64,000 nucleotides of DNA from Isoetes taiwanensis (lineage: Eukaryota > Streptophyta > Lycopodiopsida > Isoetales > Isoetaceae), in contig JAJEKV010000004.1 of assembly GCA_021234155.1 (NCBI GenBank), positions 25,897,831 through 25,961,830 on the forward strand, read 5' to 3'. How positions within the stretch are numbered: the stretch's first letter is position 1; each line of letters opens with the position of its first letter. Positions 21,341 to 34,600 of the stretch are shown one piece after another. The position numbers were made by a program, and so were the translations under genes. The notes under the pieces are model-generated. The model saw only the letters and a program-made list of their open reading frames with translations, ran no database searches and was not told where the DNA came from.

Positions 21341-24300
21341 ATGGCACAGACCAAATGTATGGTGAGGAAGGTCAAGAGCCCAAGACCAAGGCCACGCATG
21401 ACGGAGATCACAACGAGAAGCGGCAAAAAGATCTCGAAACATCTGCGGCCAAGATCAGGCAAGGGCGACAAGCCAAGCAGCTCTGATGCCTCCGATAAGT
21501 CTTACCACATTGTGGACAAGCGGGCACCAAGTAGCTCATCTAAATCGATGCAGTGAATGGGTGAGAAGGCCACCTTAGAGATGCTCTCTGGGAGTGAGCA
21601 GCAGGAGCACCAGTAGTAGCAGCAACATCAGCAGGAGCAGGTGTCCCCAAGGAAGAGGAAGGGGAAGGAAAAAGTGACAGAATGGGGCGGGGAAGTGAAG
21701 AGAGGGAGAGAAGAGAGAAGGAACGGGAGGAGTGGTACTGGGAGAAGAGGACCAAGCGGGGCGAAGATCGGCCACGGGGTAATGTTATCATTCAAGAACC
21801 CCCAAGGAATGAAACCGAGGAGGAGGAGGAGGAGGAGGAGGAGGAGGAGGAGGAGGAGGAGCCGCCGCCATCAAATCCCAACTCTCGACCGTCATTATGG
21901 TCCAAGCCACCAAAATTGACAAAAAAGAAACAAAAGGCGAGAGAGAAGGCCTTCAAACTCAAGCACGATGTCGAGTTCGAGAAGAAGAAGGCAGCCTTCA
22001 AAATCTACTTCCGGCAGTGGACCAGGTACAACGATCGGTACTGGAAGCAGAACATGCCGAAGTATTGAAGGGTGGTAGACTGAAGAACCAACCTAAGCCC
22101 TCTCCACCTCAACCGAGGATGCCAAAAATTCCAAGCACAGCCAGGTATTCTGAGAGATTTGACACTTTTAGCAGTGTATGAATCTCTTGATCAGGAAGGC
22201 ACCCTTTGAGCATCTCCTTTGAGAGGTGTTGCAGGAATGTAAGACCGATTATTGCGTCACCCCGATGACGGTCCGAGCACTGCAAGAGGTAGCCAAAGCA
22301 TAGCTCGTCCAACTCTTCGAAGAAGGGAACCTCTGTATTATTCATGCCAAAAGGTGACTGTCATGCCCAAGGATCTGAACTTGGCATGGAGGATCAGAAA
22401 AAAAAATTTTAGGAGTTTTTGTGTAAAATTTTGCATCTATTTATGTATAAATCTCCTAAATTAATAGAAATTATGTCAAATTTTGTTGAAATTGGAAGTA
22501 AATTGATCAAGTTTCAATGAACTGGGTCACTGCGTGCCTGGAGGCCTTCTCGCAATCTGGGAGATCTCCTTTTGCACGAAATAACACAGTTAACCCAAAG
22601 TATTGCTTAAATATGCTAGATCAATGAGATATAAATTAGTAGATCACTTGGAACTAATTAAATATGCATGTTAGCATCTTACATCAATCAAATATGTCAA
22701 AATTCGACCAAAACAGACCCGCCTGGGTGACTCCGCCCCTGGATGGTCTATATAAGGGAACCCCATTTGACTTCACTACGGGTACAGTGCATGACTGTAT
22801 ATATTTTGGTGTTTCTGCATTTTATATGTTAGGACAGTTTGTCAGCAGGCTGATTGCTGCCACGGTTTTTCCCTCGAAAACCCTTCGGGGCGGGGGTTTT
22901 TTAATCCGGGCAGTAATCCGCTTGCTGCATTTTTGTATTGGGTCCCATAGACCGATTGGTCTCCGTGGACGATAAAAGTACCTTCCTTCCTTCCTCACCA
23001 AAACTCGTGCTCTCCCTACTCGGACATTTTTTTAACCCTTTTATCACCTTTCTGAACCATTTTCTACTCTAGTTTTGCTCCAATGGTTCCTACCAACTTC
23101 ATCGAATGGTACAACACCACCAATTACATCAACGAGGTGCCTCTTCAAGAAGCTTTCCAAGTGTTCAATCATCTCTTCGACCTTCATGCAACATTGACAA
23201 GGACACTCTTCTACACCGACATCACGTATCAGTATGATCAACGAATCCTACCTTGGGAAGTTACCATCCCACCAGGAGAGGGGGGAGGGGGGAGAGGGAC
23301 AGGGGGATGGGTCTCCTTAGAGACACTCAATCAAGTGCTGGGTGGGGGGGCAAGAGTCAAGAACCAAATTTGGGATCGGACAGAAGAACATGCCAGATTA
23401 CATTAGTTGTAAGGCCCAAAGGCATAGATACATGTCATCTCAGGCAGCTTTAGCAATATTCATGCACTTCAACACCATCAACAAAGTAGGAGAACCATCC
23501 ATACAGCCATTGGACTTAGCACCCTTGAACACAAGGGTAAATCAATGCTTTATCCAACAGCTCGACTCCTTGAATATGTTTATCAGGGCACTTCTTCAGG
23601 GCAATTTTAGCTTGGCAAATTACGAGGAAGTGGAAGAGCAAGACGAGGAAGAAGAGAGAAGTGGAGCAACATAAGAAGAAATGAGAAGGGCCACAGAACC
23701 ATCGATAGGCATAACAACCTTATCTCCAGTGGTCATCGAAGGGGAGAAGTAACTTTTCTTCAACGATATCCTCCAGCTACCATATTGCTTGGAGGAAGGA
23801 CTAAGAATCAATAAATTCTTAGGCCTTATAGCAGAAGGACAGCAGTGAGATCTCATCGACTACTCGTACTAAGACTTTTCTCATGAGGTGACGGAGTGGC
23901 ACTCCTACGCGGGGGAAACAATGTCAGATGTGGCAGATTACGAATACATAAGGCAGAGTTTTCAACAACAACAACCATTCATATCAGAAGAAGAGTTCCA
24001 AGAGATCCAAAGAAATCTATACAAGCAAGGCAGAGGACCAAGCACGAGCCAGCCTCTTAGATCGAGCAGCATGAGAGAAAAGGCTCGCGTTAATTTGGAG
24101 AGTGTCATCATGATGCAGAGATACCACGACGACCTCTTCACAGTGTATATCATCGCAGCTCAGTGGGGAGGAGGGGAACATAGGCAGAGAAAGCAAAGGC
24201 GAGACCCTTAAGGAAGAAAGCCCTTCAGTATTACCTTCCGGCCCTAAGTCAGGGGCAGATGATAGTATTCCACAAGGAGTTCAGCCTAAGGGGGGAAGAG

Positions 24301-24600
24301 ATTGTCGCCCTCTTCACAGTCCTATCAGGTTTTGGCAAGCACGCCAAGATAAGGGCGAATACAGATCATGTTATTCTCTTCAAGAGGTCAGTAGCACAAT
24401 ATAGTTTAGATTTTGCACGAGGGCATCGCGACACACTCCTAGTGATAGTAGCAGCCACAACACTGAGCTTCCAAAGACTATAGATAGCTCGAGATTTGGA
24501 GGGGAGGTTCTTCACAAAACATTCACCGAAACATTGGCAAGGGCCTCAAACTAAAAGATATCAAGCAGTTCTTCAAGTTCAAGTGCCAATCTCAAGACCG
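21341..24600 (+). pseudogene. Gypsy gag region, decayed
   Basis: A basic N-terminal frame starts at 21341 (MAQTKCMVRKVKSPRPRPRM) and is followed, with frame changes, by charged, Glu-rich text. A GAG trinucleotide run at about 21819-21860 encodes poly-Glu. Further gag-like pieces are 23083-23300 (NFIEWYNTTNYINEVPLQEA), 23342-23674 and 23888-24211 (EEEFQEIQRNLYKQGRGPS). About 22370-23080 interrupts this and includes AT-rich DNA and a weak copy of the dispersed repeat family near 22860-22960. Assignment as gag rests on position between the primer site and pol. Confidence 0.55.
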
Positions 24601-24616
24601 GAAACCCCCAAGCTTG

Positions 24617-24821
24617 TAATATCTTAAATGTTTCAAATCATCAATTTTTTTTTTTAACTTTTGAGTTAAAATTGTATAACATGGTATGATTAATAGAAAC
24701 AATATTGCAATCTTATCATCCTGTATTATCTAGATTTCTTTTATGTTTTCAAATAAATCAACATAGGAGTATCGCAATAACAAATAATTTTGAATGATAA
24801 GCATGTGTAATTAATACTTGC
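24617..24821 (+). other. Intron-like AT-rich segment in the gypsy gag region
   Basis: Starts GTAATATCTT and ends in TACTTGCAG. It is strongly AT-rich with a T-run, and both flanks have the higher GC content of the gag region. It looks like a plant spliceosomal intron or a small AT-rich insertion. No target duplication is evident. Confidence 0.35.
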
Positions 24822-24893
24822 AGCTAGAAACTTTGTTTAGCCTTGTAGGTCCAGGAGAACCAAGGCCAGCAACACAATTGGCTACCTAAGAAC

Positions 24894-26247
24894 TTGTTTG
24901 GCAAGGAACCTAACGAAGAGGAGGACATGTCGATAGAGGCTATCAACAGGCGACTGGTACATATGAGTAACCAAATGGTCCAGCTGGTGCAATGGCCTAC
25001 CCCACTTATGCGAGCTCAGGAGTGTGGGCCTATGCCACCTCCATTTCTACTTCTTCAGGAGGCAGAACATGGAGACCAGCCGGAACAAGAGGAAGCGCCA
25101 CCGGCACATAGGACATGAAAAAGGAAGAGAAGAAACAGGAAGAGCCTTAAACCTTCGAGCTCCGGTCCAGGCAGCCACCCAGAAGGTGGATCAGATAGTA
25201 GTTCAAAGCTCTTAGAACAGGCGTAGGAACCGCAAAGCAGAAGACTATCAGAAAAATATAGATAACATATGAGTGATGTCTAGAAACTCATAAAATTTGG
25301 GGCAGTTCTAAGGGAAGGAGAGGTTAGTTATAGAAGCCGAGGCATGACTTGATGAGATGGAAGAATTGAGAAATTCTTATGAAAAGAAGGACAAGGATAT
25401 TGGCAAGGTGGCAATTGCAAACTTTATTGGGCCGGCATGTATATGGTAGAAGGGTTACGCAAAGTCTAATAAGCTATAAAGGAACATTTGCAGGTTCAAG
25501 ACTTTCAGCAAAGTTTTTTGCAAGCACTATGTTCCACGATCCCATACAAGCAGGCAAATAGAGCAGTTCTACTGCTTTGATCAAGGAACCTATCACCCTA
25601 GCTAAGTACATGGAAGAATTCATGAGGCTAAGACTAAATATACCAAGAATAACAGAAAGGCAAGCAGTAGATGGGTACATTGAAGTCTTGAACAACAATA
25701 TCAAAAGGCTTGTCTGAGCCATTAATCCGAGAACAGTAGGGGAAGCAGAGGACAAAGCATTGAGCTTAGAGGAAGCACCCTAAACACAAGCCCAAAAACA
25801 GTCCTTCTACAACAAAGAAAAGGCAATGAGGTCTTACACCCCAAGGCAGACGACTACCGCACCAGCAACCCATTAGTCACAAGGTAAATGGGACAAGAAA
25901 GCCTCATTCAGGGAGCAACAGACACCAGGGTCTTCAGCGCAGATTAGTAAAGCACTTATTGGATTAGACAGTATATCTAAGGAAAAGAGAGAAGAATGTA
26001 TCAGGAAGATGTATGCTTCAGGTGCTTCCAGCTGGGACATCGCATTCACGACTGGCCATTCGTCATGCAAGCAGCTTTGGCAGAACTCGAAGGATGGGAA
26101 TCACCGATGGAGCTAGACGATGACGACGAGGAAGAGGAGGCCAGGGATTTCATTGAAGATGAGTATAAAATTTGTGCGGCAATTGAAACAGATAGTGTGG
26201 AAAGTCAAGCAACAGTCATAGCAGTAGAGGAAATCATAGATGATTAG
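24894..26247 (+). pseudogene. Gypsy gag nucleocapsid part, decayed
   Basis: Frames at 24894-25215 and 25996-26247 carry Gln/Glu-rich text and a degenerate zinc knuckle, CFRCFQLGHRIHDWPF. The CX2CX4H spacing is kept but the last cysteine is replaced. Between them the sequence has many stops. KSLSLEEA-type text near 25740-25790 fits the capsid/NC linker. Position directly before the protease supports the call. Confidence 0.6.
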
Positions 26248-28135
26248 CCATATATAGCCCTTATAAACAGAGGTAGTTCCCACAACTTTGCTTCGCCCAG
26301 GTTGGCAGCATTGTTGAAGGCTAAGACTCTAAAGTCGAAGCGAAGGCCGGCTAGTCTGGCATGTGGGGCAATTTGCGACACTAAAGGAAGAAGAGTCAAT
26401 TTTGCCACATGCCTAATTGGAACCATATTGAGCATGGGGGCAAAAGTTATGGATATCGGCAAATATAACCTTAATTATAGCTTGGATGGAGTTCCTAAAG
26501 TTGGCAAAAGCAATGATAGACTAGGATAAGCATGAGATTTCGATCATGGCGCCCAATGGCAACCTTTTTGTAGTCAAAGGTAAGACAATCCCTCTGTAAT
26601 GCAGTGCATTTTTTTTAAGCAGCTACATAAATGCATCTTGAAGGATGAAGTTGAATACATTCTTAGACTAGAGGCTTTTGAGCTAAATAATAAACATAAG
26701 GAGAAAAAGACAAGCTTAAAGCAATTACCTAGAGTGGTTGCTACGCTAATTAAGGAGTTTCATGACCTCTTTCTGGATGAAATCCATGAGCTACCGCCTT
26801 ATAGAGGCGTGGAGTATGAGATACACTCTAGCAGCAGATGCTAAGCTATCTAGCAAGGCTCCCTATAAGATGAGCACCCCAGAACTAGCAGAGCTAAAGA
26901 AACAATCGCATGAATTGCCAGAGCTTGGATTCATTTGACCAAGCGTATCGCCCTTTGGAGCTCCCATCCTTTTTGTAAAGAAGAAAGATGGGTGTCTAAG
27001 AATGTGCATCGACTATCTTGACAGCTCAATAAGCAAATGATAAAGAACAAATATGCATTGCCAAGGGCCGATGACCTGATGGATTAGCTACATGGAGCAA
27101 GGGTCTTCTTCAAAATTGACTTCAGGTCAGGCCACCATCGAATAAGGGTCAAGGAGGAGGATATTCATAAGACCACTTTCAGAACGCGGTATGCGCACTA
27201 TAAGTTCACAATCATGTTCTTTGGCCTATAAAATGTGCCAGCAACTTTTATGCATATGATGAATGACGTCTTCATGGAGTTCTTAGATGAGTTCGTCATC
27301 ATCTTCTTTGATGATATCTTGGTTTACAGCAAATCAAATCGATGGAAGACCATGTGATGCATTTGAGTAGAGTTTTGGAGAAGTTAAGAACACACCTCTT
27401 GTTTGGCAAACTCTCAGAGTGTCATTTTGCAACACCAAAGGTGGAATGCCTAGGCCATGTAGTGTCAGCCGAAGGAATCACCATCGATCCTTCCAAAATC
27501 AAACCAATAATCGACTGGCCAATACCGAAAGACGTGGCAGAAGTAAGAAACTTCCTCGGCCTTGCAGGTTATCATAGGAAGTTTGTCAAGGACTTTTTTA
27601 AGTGGGCAGCCCCTCTTTCAGACCTCACTAAGCATCAGAAAGTCAAAGATTGGCTCGAACATTGGATTCAGAACATCCAAGCTTCCTTCAACAAGCTCAA
27701 AGAAGCCTTGACAACGATAAGTTGCTAACATATGCAAGCATGATAGCAACGAGAGGAGTGCTCATGCAGGTTGCGTACGATTCCAAGAAGATGAACTACA
27801 CCAAACGGTGCTATCCAATGCATGTCTAAGGGCTTCTAGCAGTTGTAAGGGCTCTTCGTATTTGGAGTCATTATTTGCACGGTAGGAAGTTCCAGTTAGA
27901 CACTGATCAACAAAGCCTCTAATATATTTTTTTATCCTCAATTTGAGGCAAAGACATTGTATGGAATTCCTTCAGAATATGACTTTGAGATAACTTATAA
28001 ACCAGGAAAGTTAAATGTGGTTGCCGACATGCTTTCTCGTCGATCTTTGGAGACCAGAATGCACTGGAATGCCATATCGAGATTGTCAAGTGAATTTGGC
28101 AAGAAAATAGAGGATCCATTTCCTCTAGTGTAAAA
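26248..28135 (+). pseudogene. Gypsy pol: protease, reverse transcriptase and RNase H, decayed
   Basis: Protease remnant INRGSSHNFASPRLAALLKA (about 26270; the active-site DSG is now NRG). RT follows from about 26790, with [37 protein letters not shown] and VIIFFDDILVYSKSN (about 27295-27335), which keeps the catalytic DD. The open frame 27342-27728 holds CHFATPKVECLGHVVSAEGI and RNFLGLAGYHRKFVKDF, standard RT to RNase H connector text. RNase H remnants include GLLAVVRALRIWSHYLHGRK and EYDFEITYKPGKLNVVAD (to about 28050). Numerous stops and frameshifts show it is inactive. Confidence 0.9.
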
Positions 28136-28548
28136 TTCAAGGAAGTATGGGCTAACCTTGGCAAGGAAGCAATGTGTTTTAAACCTTGCATATACCCCAC
28201 TTTTAACAATATTGAAATCATTATATTCTTCAAAGAACTAATGCTTGGCCTCTTTTCTATTCCCCCCTCTCTCTCTCTTCCCCCTCCTCTCTCTCTCTCC
28301 TCTCTCTCTGCTCTCTCTGCTCTCTCTTTATTTCTCCTCCCTCTCTTCTATCTCTCCCTCTCTCCTCTCTCCTATCTCTCTCCTCTCTCTTTATTTCTCC
28401 CCCCTGATTCCTTGTCTTTTTTCGATTCAAACTCGTTCTTGATCCTTTCTCTAAGAAAATTTCCCTTCTGATCCGAATTACTTGCCAAAGCTTGCGAGGG
28501 CTTGTAGAGGCCTTGCAAAATTCGATCTCCTCATCAATTTTTCTATGA

Positions 28549-31200
28549 ATGGATACTAAATTTTTCACTATTACGAGGCGGGATCAAAGAATTACTTGTG
28601 GTTTCCTCTCTACGGACCATCCTCCCGAGCTCTGGGATAGTTTTCTTCTCAAGCAATTCTTTCCGGACTCTCTTTTTAGCCCCGAATACTCATTTACTCC
28701 ATCCTCAGAAGAATTTGAAGCCGAAATTGTCGAAGCGTGGGTGCTAGAATTCACAGGCAACAAGAACATTTAAGCAGCAATCTTTCAGGTATTTTGTGGA
28801 TGGTCAGAAAGGAAAATCTCAGTCAAGATTTTCTCAGAATGATTACTCATACTTTTAAAATTTCTCGGGACTCTCTGGTAAAATTTGGTGCTCCAATCCC
28901 TCCTAGTTTTTAGATAGATCTTTTCTCCAATTTGCCTTCATTCCTACTTTTTCTACTTTTTCATTCCTCTGCTCTTGCCTCTGTTTGCCTTTTTTTTTTA
29001 CTATTCAGCATTAATGGCGTACTTTTCCCAAAAATACAAAAAAGATTTGCAATACCCGTCAGCCCTATATTCAAATTCCCTCTCATTTCTTCATAGTTTT
29101 ATGCTCTTTCCGGCTGCCCAAAGGGACTCTCTTCTCACACAGTTAAGTGCATTCCACCTTGATCCATCAAAATTTATCAAATTTGGTGATTTTGCTAACC
29201 CGGATCCTTTGTTAAAAGATATGAATCACTTCAGCCCATATGCTCCTAATTGGGATACACTTGCTTTGGATCCAAGGGGAACTCTCACTTTGCCAAGATT
29301 GGATCCTTCTGGAGTACCACTTCCTCTCTTTCCAAGACCAACCCAACCAATCATTTCAGACGAGCAATTGGCTGTGGACTTTGAGATACAACAATCAAGA
29401 GCCCCTACAAACATTGAGCTTTTCAGAGGTATTCACTTAAACTCTCCATTGATTGCCTCAAAAATTGATTCATTATCACAGCTTGCTGTCGTTGCCAAAG
29501 TTGATTCTACTGGTATAAAAATAGAGAAACTTTGGGACCACCTCCTAAGGCTTCACAAAGGCATTGTCATAAACTCTATCTACTGGCTAAGTCACCCATA
29601 CATTCTCGTGGAATGTGGTTGCCCCAGGACTGCAAATTTCTTGCTTAAGCTTGGCCTCACAACTTGTGAAACCTCCCAAATATCCTTTTTAAAATGGAAT
29701 GCCACCTTACCTTTAACTGAATTCAAAAAGCTACACATAGCTTCTGTCTCAATGAGTGAGCTCAGTCCCATATATTGGAATGAAGACTGCTTCAAGTCTA
29801 TCTTTAGCTCCATTGGTACCTATTTAACCACTGAATACTCCACATATTATCCTCCAAAATGTTTCATCCAGCTTGATATCACCAAACCCATTCCCACTAC
29901 CTTATCCTTCATAGATTTCTTTGAAAAAACCTCTATCCTTCAACTTAGATGGATTGGATTACCAAATCTTTGCCAGACATGTAACCTGAGACACAAAGTA
30001 GGGAGTCAATGCATACTGCCACAGAAGGAAGCAGAAACATATGAAATTCCAGAGAAGGGGAATGGTGATCTTTGGACCATCTCAAGCAACCACCTTAACA
30101 TTCCCAAATAGATTGGGATCCATTCATTATGCAGCAATGGGCATGAATAAGCCAGATCATAATACTCATTGGCACCAAAATGGATGGAACAAAGTTAATG
30201 GCAAAGACAAAAAGAATCCAAAACACGAGATGCCAGGACCTTGACACAGAAAAAAACTGATCACATTAACAGCTCTCAGATATCTACTATAACAACATCA
30301 TCTTCAGACAAGCAAATGAAGATCAAGGTGCTAAACAAAGGGGTCTTCATCAAGGAAGATCAACCATCAGTTTGTCAAGATAAGCCTATTCTGGCAACAA
30401 AACAGAATACTGAGATGGCTAAACTAAATAAAGCAAACATTGAGCACAACAGGTATATGCTAAAAGGGAAAGGTAAAATCTCAGTTTTGCCTCCAAAAGT
30501 TGACTTACATAAGACTCTATCGAACATTATGAAAGATTCCAGGCAATCTACCAGTCAACAATCATTACCAATCAAAGGATTTGCTGATGCCCAAGTTGGA
30601 ACACTAGATTCTTCCAATATGACATTTTCTGGGAGAAGCAAATCCTCACATGAATTGAGTGGGGTTTCATTACTTAATGAAAAAGGTACACATCCCAAAG
30701 AAAAGGACAAAGAAAAAGGCAACCAGGTTACATCATCAACAACTGTGATTCTTCCAGCCCCAGTCAAGGTTCCACAACACCAAAATATCTTAGACCTTCA
30801 TGAAGCTGAACCCTCTGAAGATTATGATGATCCAATTGATACATTAAAAGTATCAAACTCCTATGCCATTCTTGCAGATATGCCAGATGATCCTGATGAT
30901 GATAAAACTGCAGATGAAAACTGTATTGGTCCCATTGAGCCAATCTCATATCACTCTCCACCTGAAAACACACCTACATATACATCCATCATCACCCATC
31001 CCATCCAAAACATTGCACTACCTTTCGAAAATATACTTGCTTCCCCCCTCTTACATGCTGACCTCACTGAAATTACTGAATTACCCTTGCCCCCTGCTAA
31101 AAATGCATCCATTTCCCCAATGATAGCTCAGCAATTGAAGGAATTAATGACAGTCCACCGAGGTACCGCTGCAATGGTTGTCGATGGACACAAAGGATAG
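28549..31200 (+). pseudogene. LINE ORF1 (gag-like RNA-binding protein), broken
   Basis: Three frames in order: 28549-28773, 28975-30111 (378 codons) and 30241-31200 (319 codons). The second ends with the CCHC-like block RWIGLPNLCQTCNLRHKVGS QC and shows the fold text of plant LINE ORF1 (DUF4283-like): WLSHPYILVECGCPRTANFL and FIQLDITKPIPTTLSFIDFF. The third is Ser/Pro/Asp-rich linker. ORF1 binds the LINE RNA. It is split by frameshifts at about 28770-28975 and 30110-30240. Confidence 0.75.
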
Positions 31201-31689
31201 GGATGAACAGATTAGAAATATCTCAAACAGTTGGGAGCATAATTTGCTGCATATAGAACTTGAGCACACAATAGCAACAGTAACAGCATGTGATAAGCAC
31301 CTTACAGAGGCAACAAATGGGAACAATGCAAATTCCTCCCTGCAACAAATGAGATCTTGAGTCACAAGTTAATACCGTGGGCAAGATCTTTCCATTTTAA
31401 AAGTTGCAAATAATTTGTTACTTAACTGCTCTAATGTGGATAATAATGTAGATAATAATGTAAGTTCCCCCATAAACTTCACTGATTCATCTTTATCTGA
31501 GAAAGTAGTTCATGAATGCTGCAAATCTAAATTACGGCGAGGTTTCTCACTCGATACTATAGCTACTGGTGATAATTCTGCTGAACCTCACTCCGAAAAG
31601 AAAATGCCCCTCGACACTCATTTTCCAAACAATGATAATCTATGGGATGGAGACATCTATCCGCTTGATCATCAAAACAATTCATACTA

Positions 31690-34600
31690 TTGACCACCCA
31701 ACAAATCAATCTTCCAAAAGAAATAGGAAGAATAAAGGAAAAAGCATTCTTGGCCAAATCCAAAACACGCCTGCAGCCAATACTCGACAAAAAACCAAAA
31801 GGGCTAGCAGATCCCATTAGCCTTCTCCATTTTTGCATTATTCTTTCACTCCTCATGAAGATTCTCGAGTTGGAATCTCGTATCAAAGGCCCTTTAAAAA
31901 GAAGAAGGGCTATCTCTCAAATCAAAAGTTATGATGCAGATATCATTCTTCTCCAGGAGCTTAGACTTCCCAGCTTTGAATGCTCAAACTTAGCAGATTG
32001 GATTGGCCCTGGCTTTTCATCTACTTGGATTGAGGCCAATGGCACTTCTGGTGGCCTATGCATAATTTGGAGACATCTTACTCCTGATTATGTTTATAAT
32101 AGCCCGTGCAGTCCCGGCAATCTGTCATTTTCGTGGGCATAATGATTTTAGCTTTGGTCTTATAAACATCTATGCTTCCACTGATTCTAGACTTAGAGCT
32201 AACACTTGGCCCATAGTTAGTAATTTTATTGCATCTCAGACCTGTGACACTTGGATCATGGCAGGGGATTTCAATAACACACCTACTTGGGAAATGAAAA
32301 TAGGAAAAAATCTTAACATGTCATCTCAAGAGATTCTTCAGTGGGATCAAATGATTGACAAGTTCTTTTTTCAGCATATTCCATCCTCTACCTCTGCCTA
32401 CACTTGGTCCAATAAGCAAGAAGGTAATAGCAGGGTTTATTGTGCTCTGGATAGATTCTACATAAACAACACTCATAATGATATTTGGAATAGTTTGCAT
32501 GCGGTTAGCGATGATGAGAGCACATCTATATCTGATCACCAGCCTCAATTCTTTACTATAAATTACACTCTATCTGTTAAAAGGCATGGCAATACTCCTT
32601 TTAAGCTGAACTGCTCTCTGCTTGACTCAGATACTTTCTGTAAAGACTTCATTGCTTTTTATGAAACTCTCCCCAAAGTTAGATCCACAAATTCCATGAA
32701 ATCCTTTTATTCTAACATAAAAGACTCCAAAACCTGGATCAAACAGTGGTCGAAGAATTTACATGAAAGCAAACAAGCAGAGAAAAAAGCCTACCTTAAA
32801 GAAATGAAAGATGTAAGAATGCAGCTGCAGGAGAACCCCTTGGATGTTGAGCTACATTGGCAAGAAGGTAATTTAGAAAAGGTCATTAAAACAATTGAAG
32901 AGATGGAAGCAAAGGGTGCATCTATCAGATGCAAAGTTAAGTATACTTCCAATATGGATCATGGAAATTCCAAGTTTTTTTTTCTGGGGTTGCCAAATCC
33001 GGACTTTTTTTAAAAAGGTGACCAATCGCCAAAGATGAAAATGGCAATATATACTCGGATCAAAAAGAAATTTCCAATTTCTTTTGCTCCAACTATGAGA
33101 AAATCTTCTCTCAACAGATAGACAGCTCTGTGCAAACAATTGAAGCCAAATCTTTCACTGATATCATTGAAAATAATGATCTTCACAGTAATTTGATCAT
33201 GACCCCTTCCACAGATACTATTCCCACTTGCGAAGAGACCTTTTCTACCCTCAAGAGTCTTGCCAAGGGCAAAAGCCCTGGCCCTGATGGTCTTCCACCC
33301 GAATTTTACATTAGATTCTGGGACACTATTAAAAATGACTTCATGCACATGATCAAGGGTTTCTGGAATTCCACACATTTGCATCCTGCTCTTTCCTCTG
33401 GCCTTATCACTTTAATCCCTAAAGTTGACAATCCTCAAACTTTCTCAGACTGGAGACCTATCTCTTTAACAAACTCTACCTATAAGGTCTGTGCTAAGAT
33501 TATAGCCAATAGGGTAAAAGCTCATCTTCAAGAGATCATTAGTCAGAATCAATCCTTTTTTCTCCCAAAATGATACATCCTTGATAATTACATTGCAGCC
33601 ATGGAAGGAATGCATTGGAACAATCTAACTAAACAAAACTGTATATTATTAAAGTTAGATTTTTCAAAAGCCTTTGACACTGTGAGGTGGAATTTTCTAG
33701 AATTCTCACTGCATAAATTGGGCTTCAGTGAGAAAATTATCAAGCTTATATTGGGATTAAACTCTAGATCCCAATCAACTGCTTCTAGTGAATGGTTCCC
33801 CGGATATTTCTTCCCTCTCGGCTCGTGGTGTCGACAAGGTTGCCCCCCTAGCCCCCTTATCTCTTTCCTCGGGTGTAGCGAGATGCTCACTAGAGTGATT
33901 GTTCATCAACAATCTGTGGGAAGCATAGTTGGTCTGAATCTTCCCGACAATACTTCCAAAATCTCCATTTTGCAATATCGCGATGACTCCTTGACTTCCT
34001 CAAGAATGAGTCGGGCATTATTGCCAACTTCTGAACACAATTCACATCTTTGGAGCCTCGGTATACATCTTAACAGGAACAAATGTACTATTGTTGGAGA
34101 TTTAGATGTTGACGCGATTCTTGGCATCAAGTGCATCAAATCAACAGAGACAACCAACCTTTTGGGTATGCCATTGTCACTCAATCCAAGTCTCAAAGGA
34201 TTATGGACACCTATTGTTTCCAAAATCAGAAAAAAGCTAGGCAATTATGGTAATTGTCTTTCTCTTGCAGGCAGAGTCATAATTGCTAACTCTGTTCTTG
34301 CTGCCTCTCACATCTACTACTCTTCTGCCCTTCTAGCACCTAAATGTATCTACCATCAAATTGAGAGAATTGTTAGAAACTTCATCTGGAAGAATCACCA
34401 TATGGTTAATTGGAACACAATTACCAGAAGCAAGAAGCAGGGTGGCATTGGATGTAAAAACCTAGCTCTTCAGGGCTGTGCTTTGGCTGGAAAATATATC
34501 TGGAAATCCCTTTTCCATCATAATAATCCAGCCACAACCTTTATCAAATACTGGCTTTCATGTAGTCATCCTAAAGGGCATCCTTCTATCACTCATGATC

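Noticed and set aside
21792-22001. Minus-strand poly-Ser open frame
   Set aside because: Antisense of the GAG trinucleotide run in the gypsy gag.
28257-28568. Minus-strand Arg/Glu-rich frame of 103 codons
   Set aside because: Antisense of the CT-rich LINE leader.
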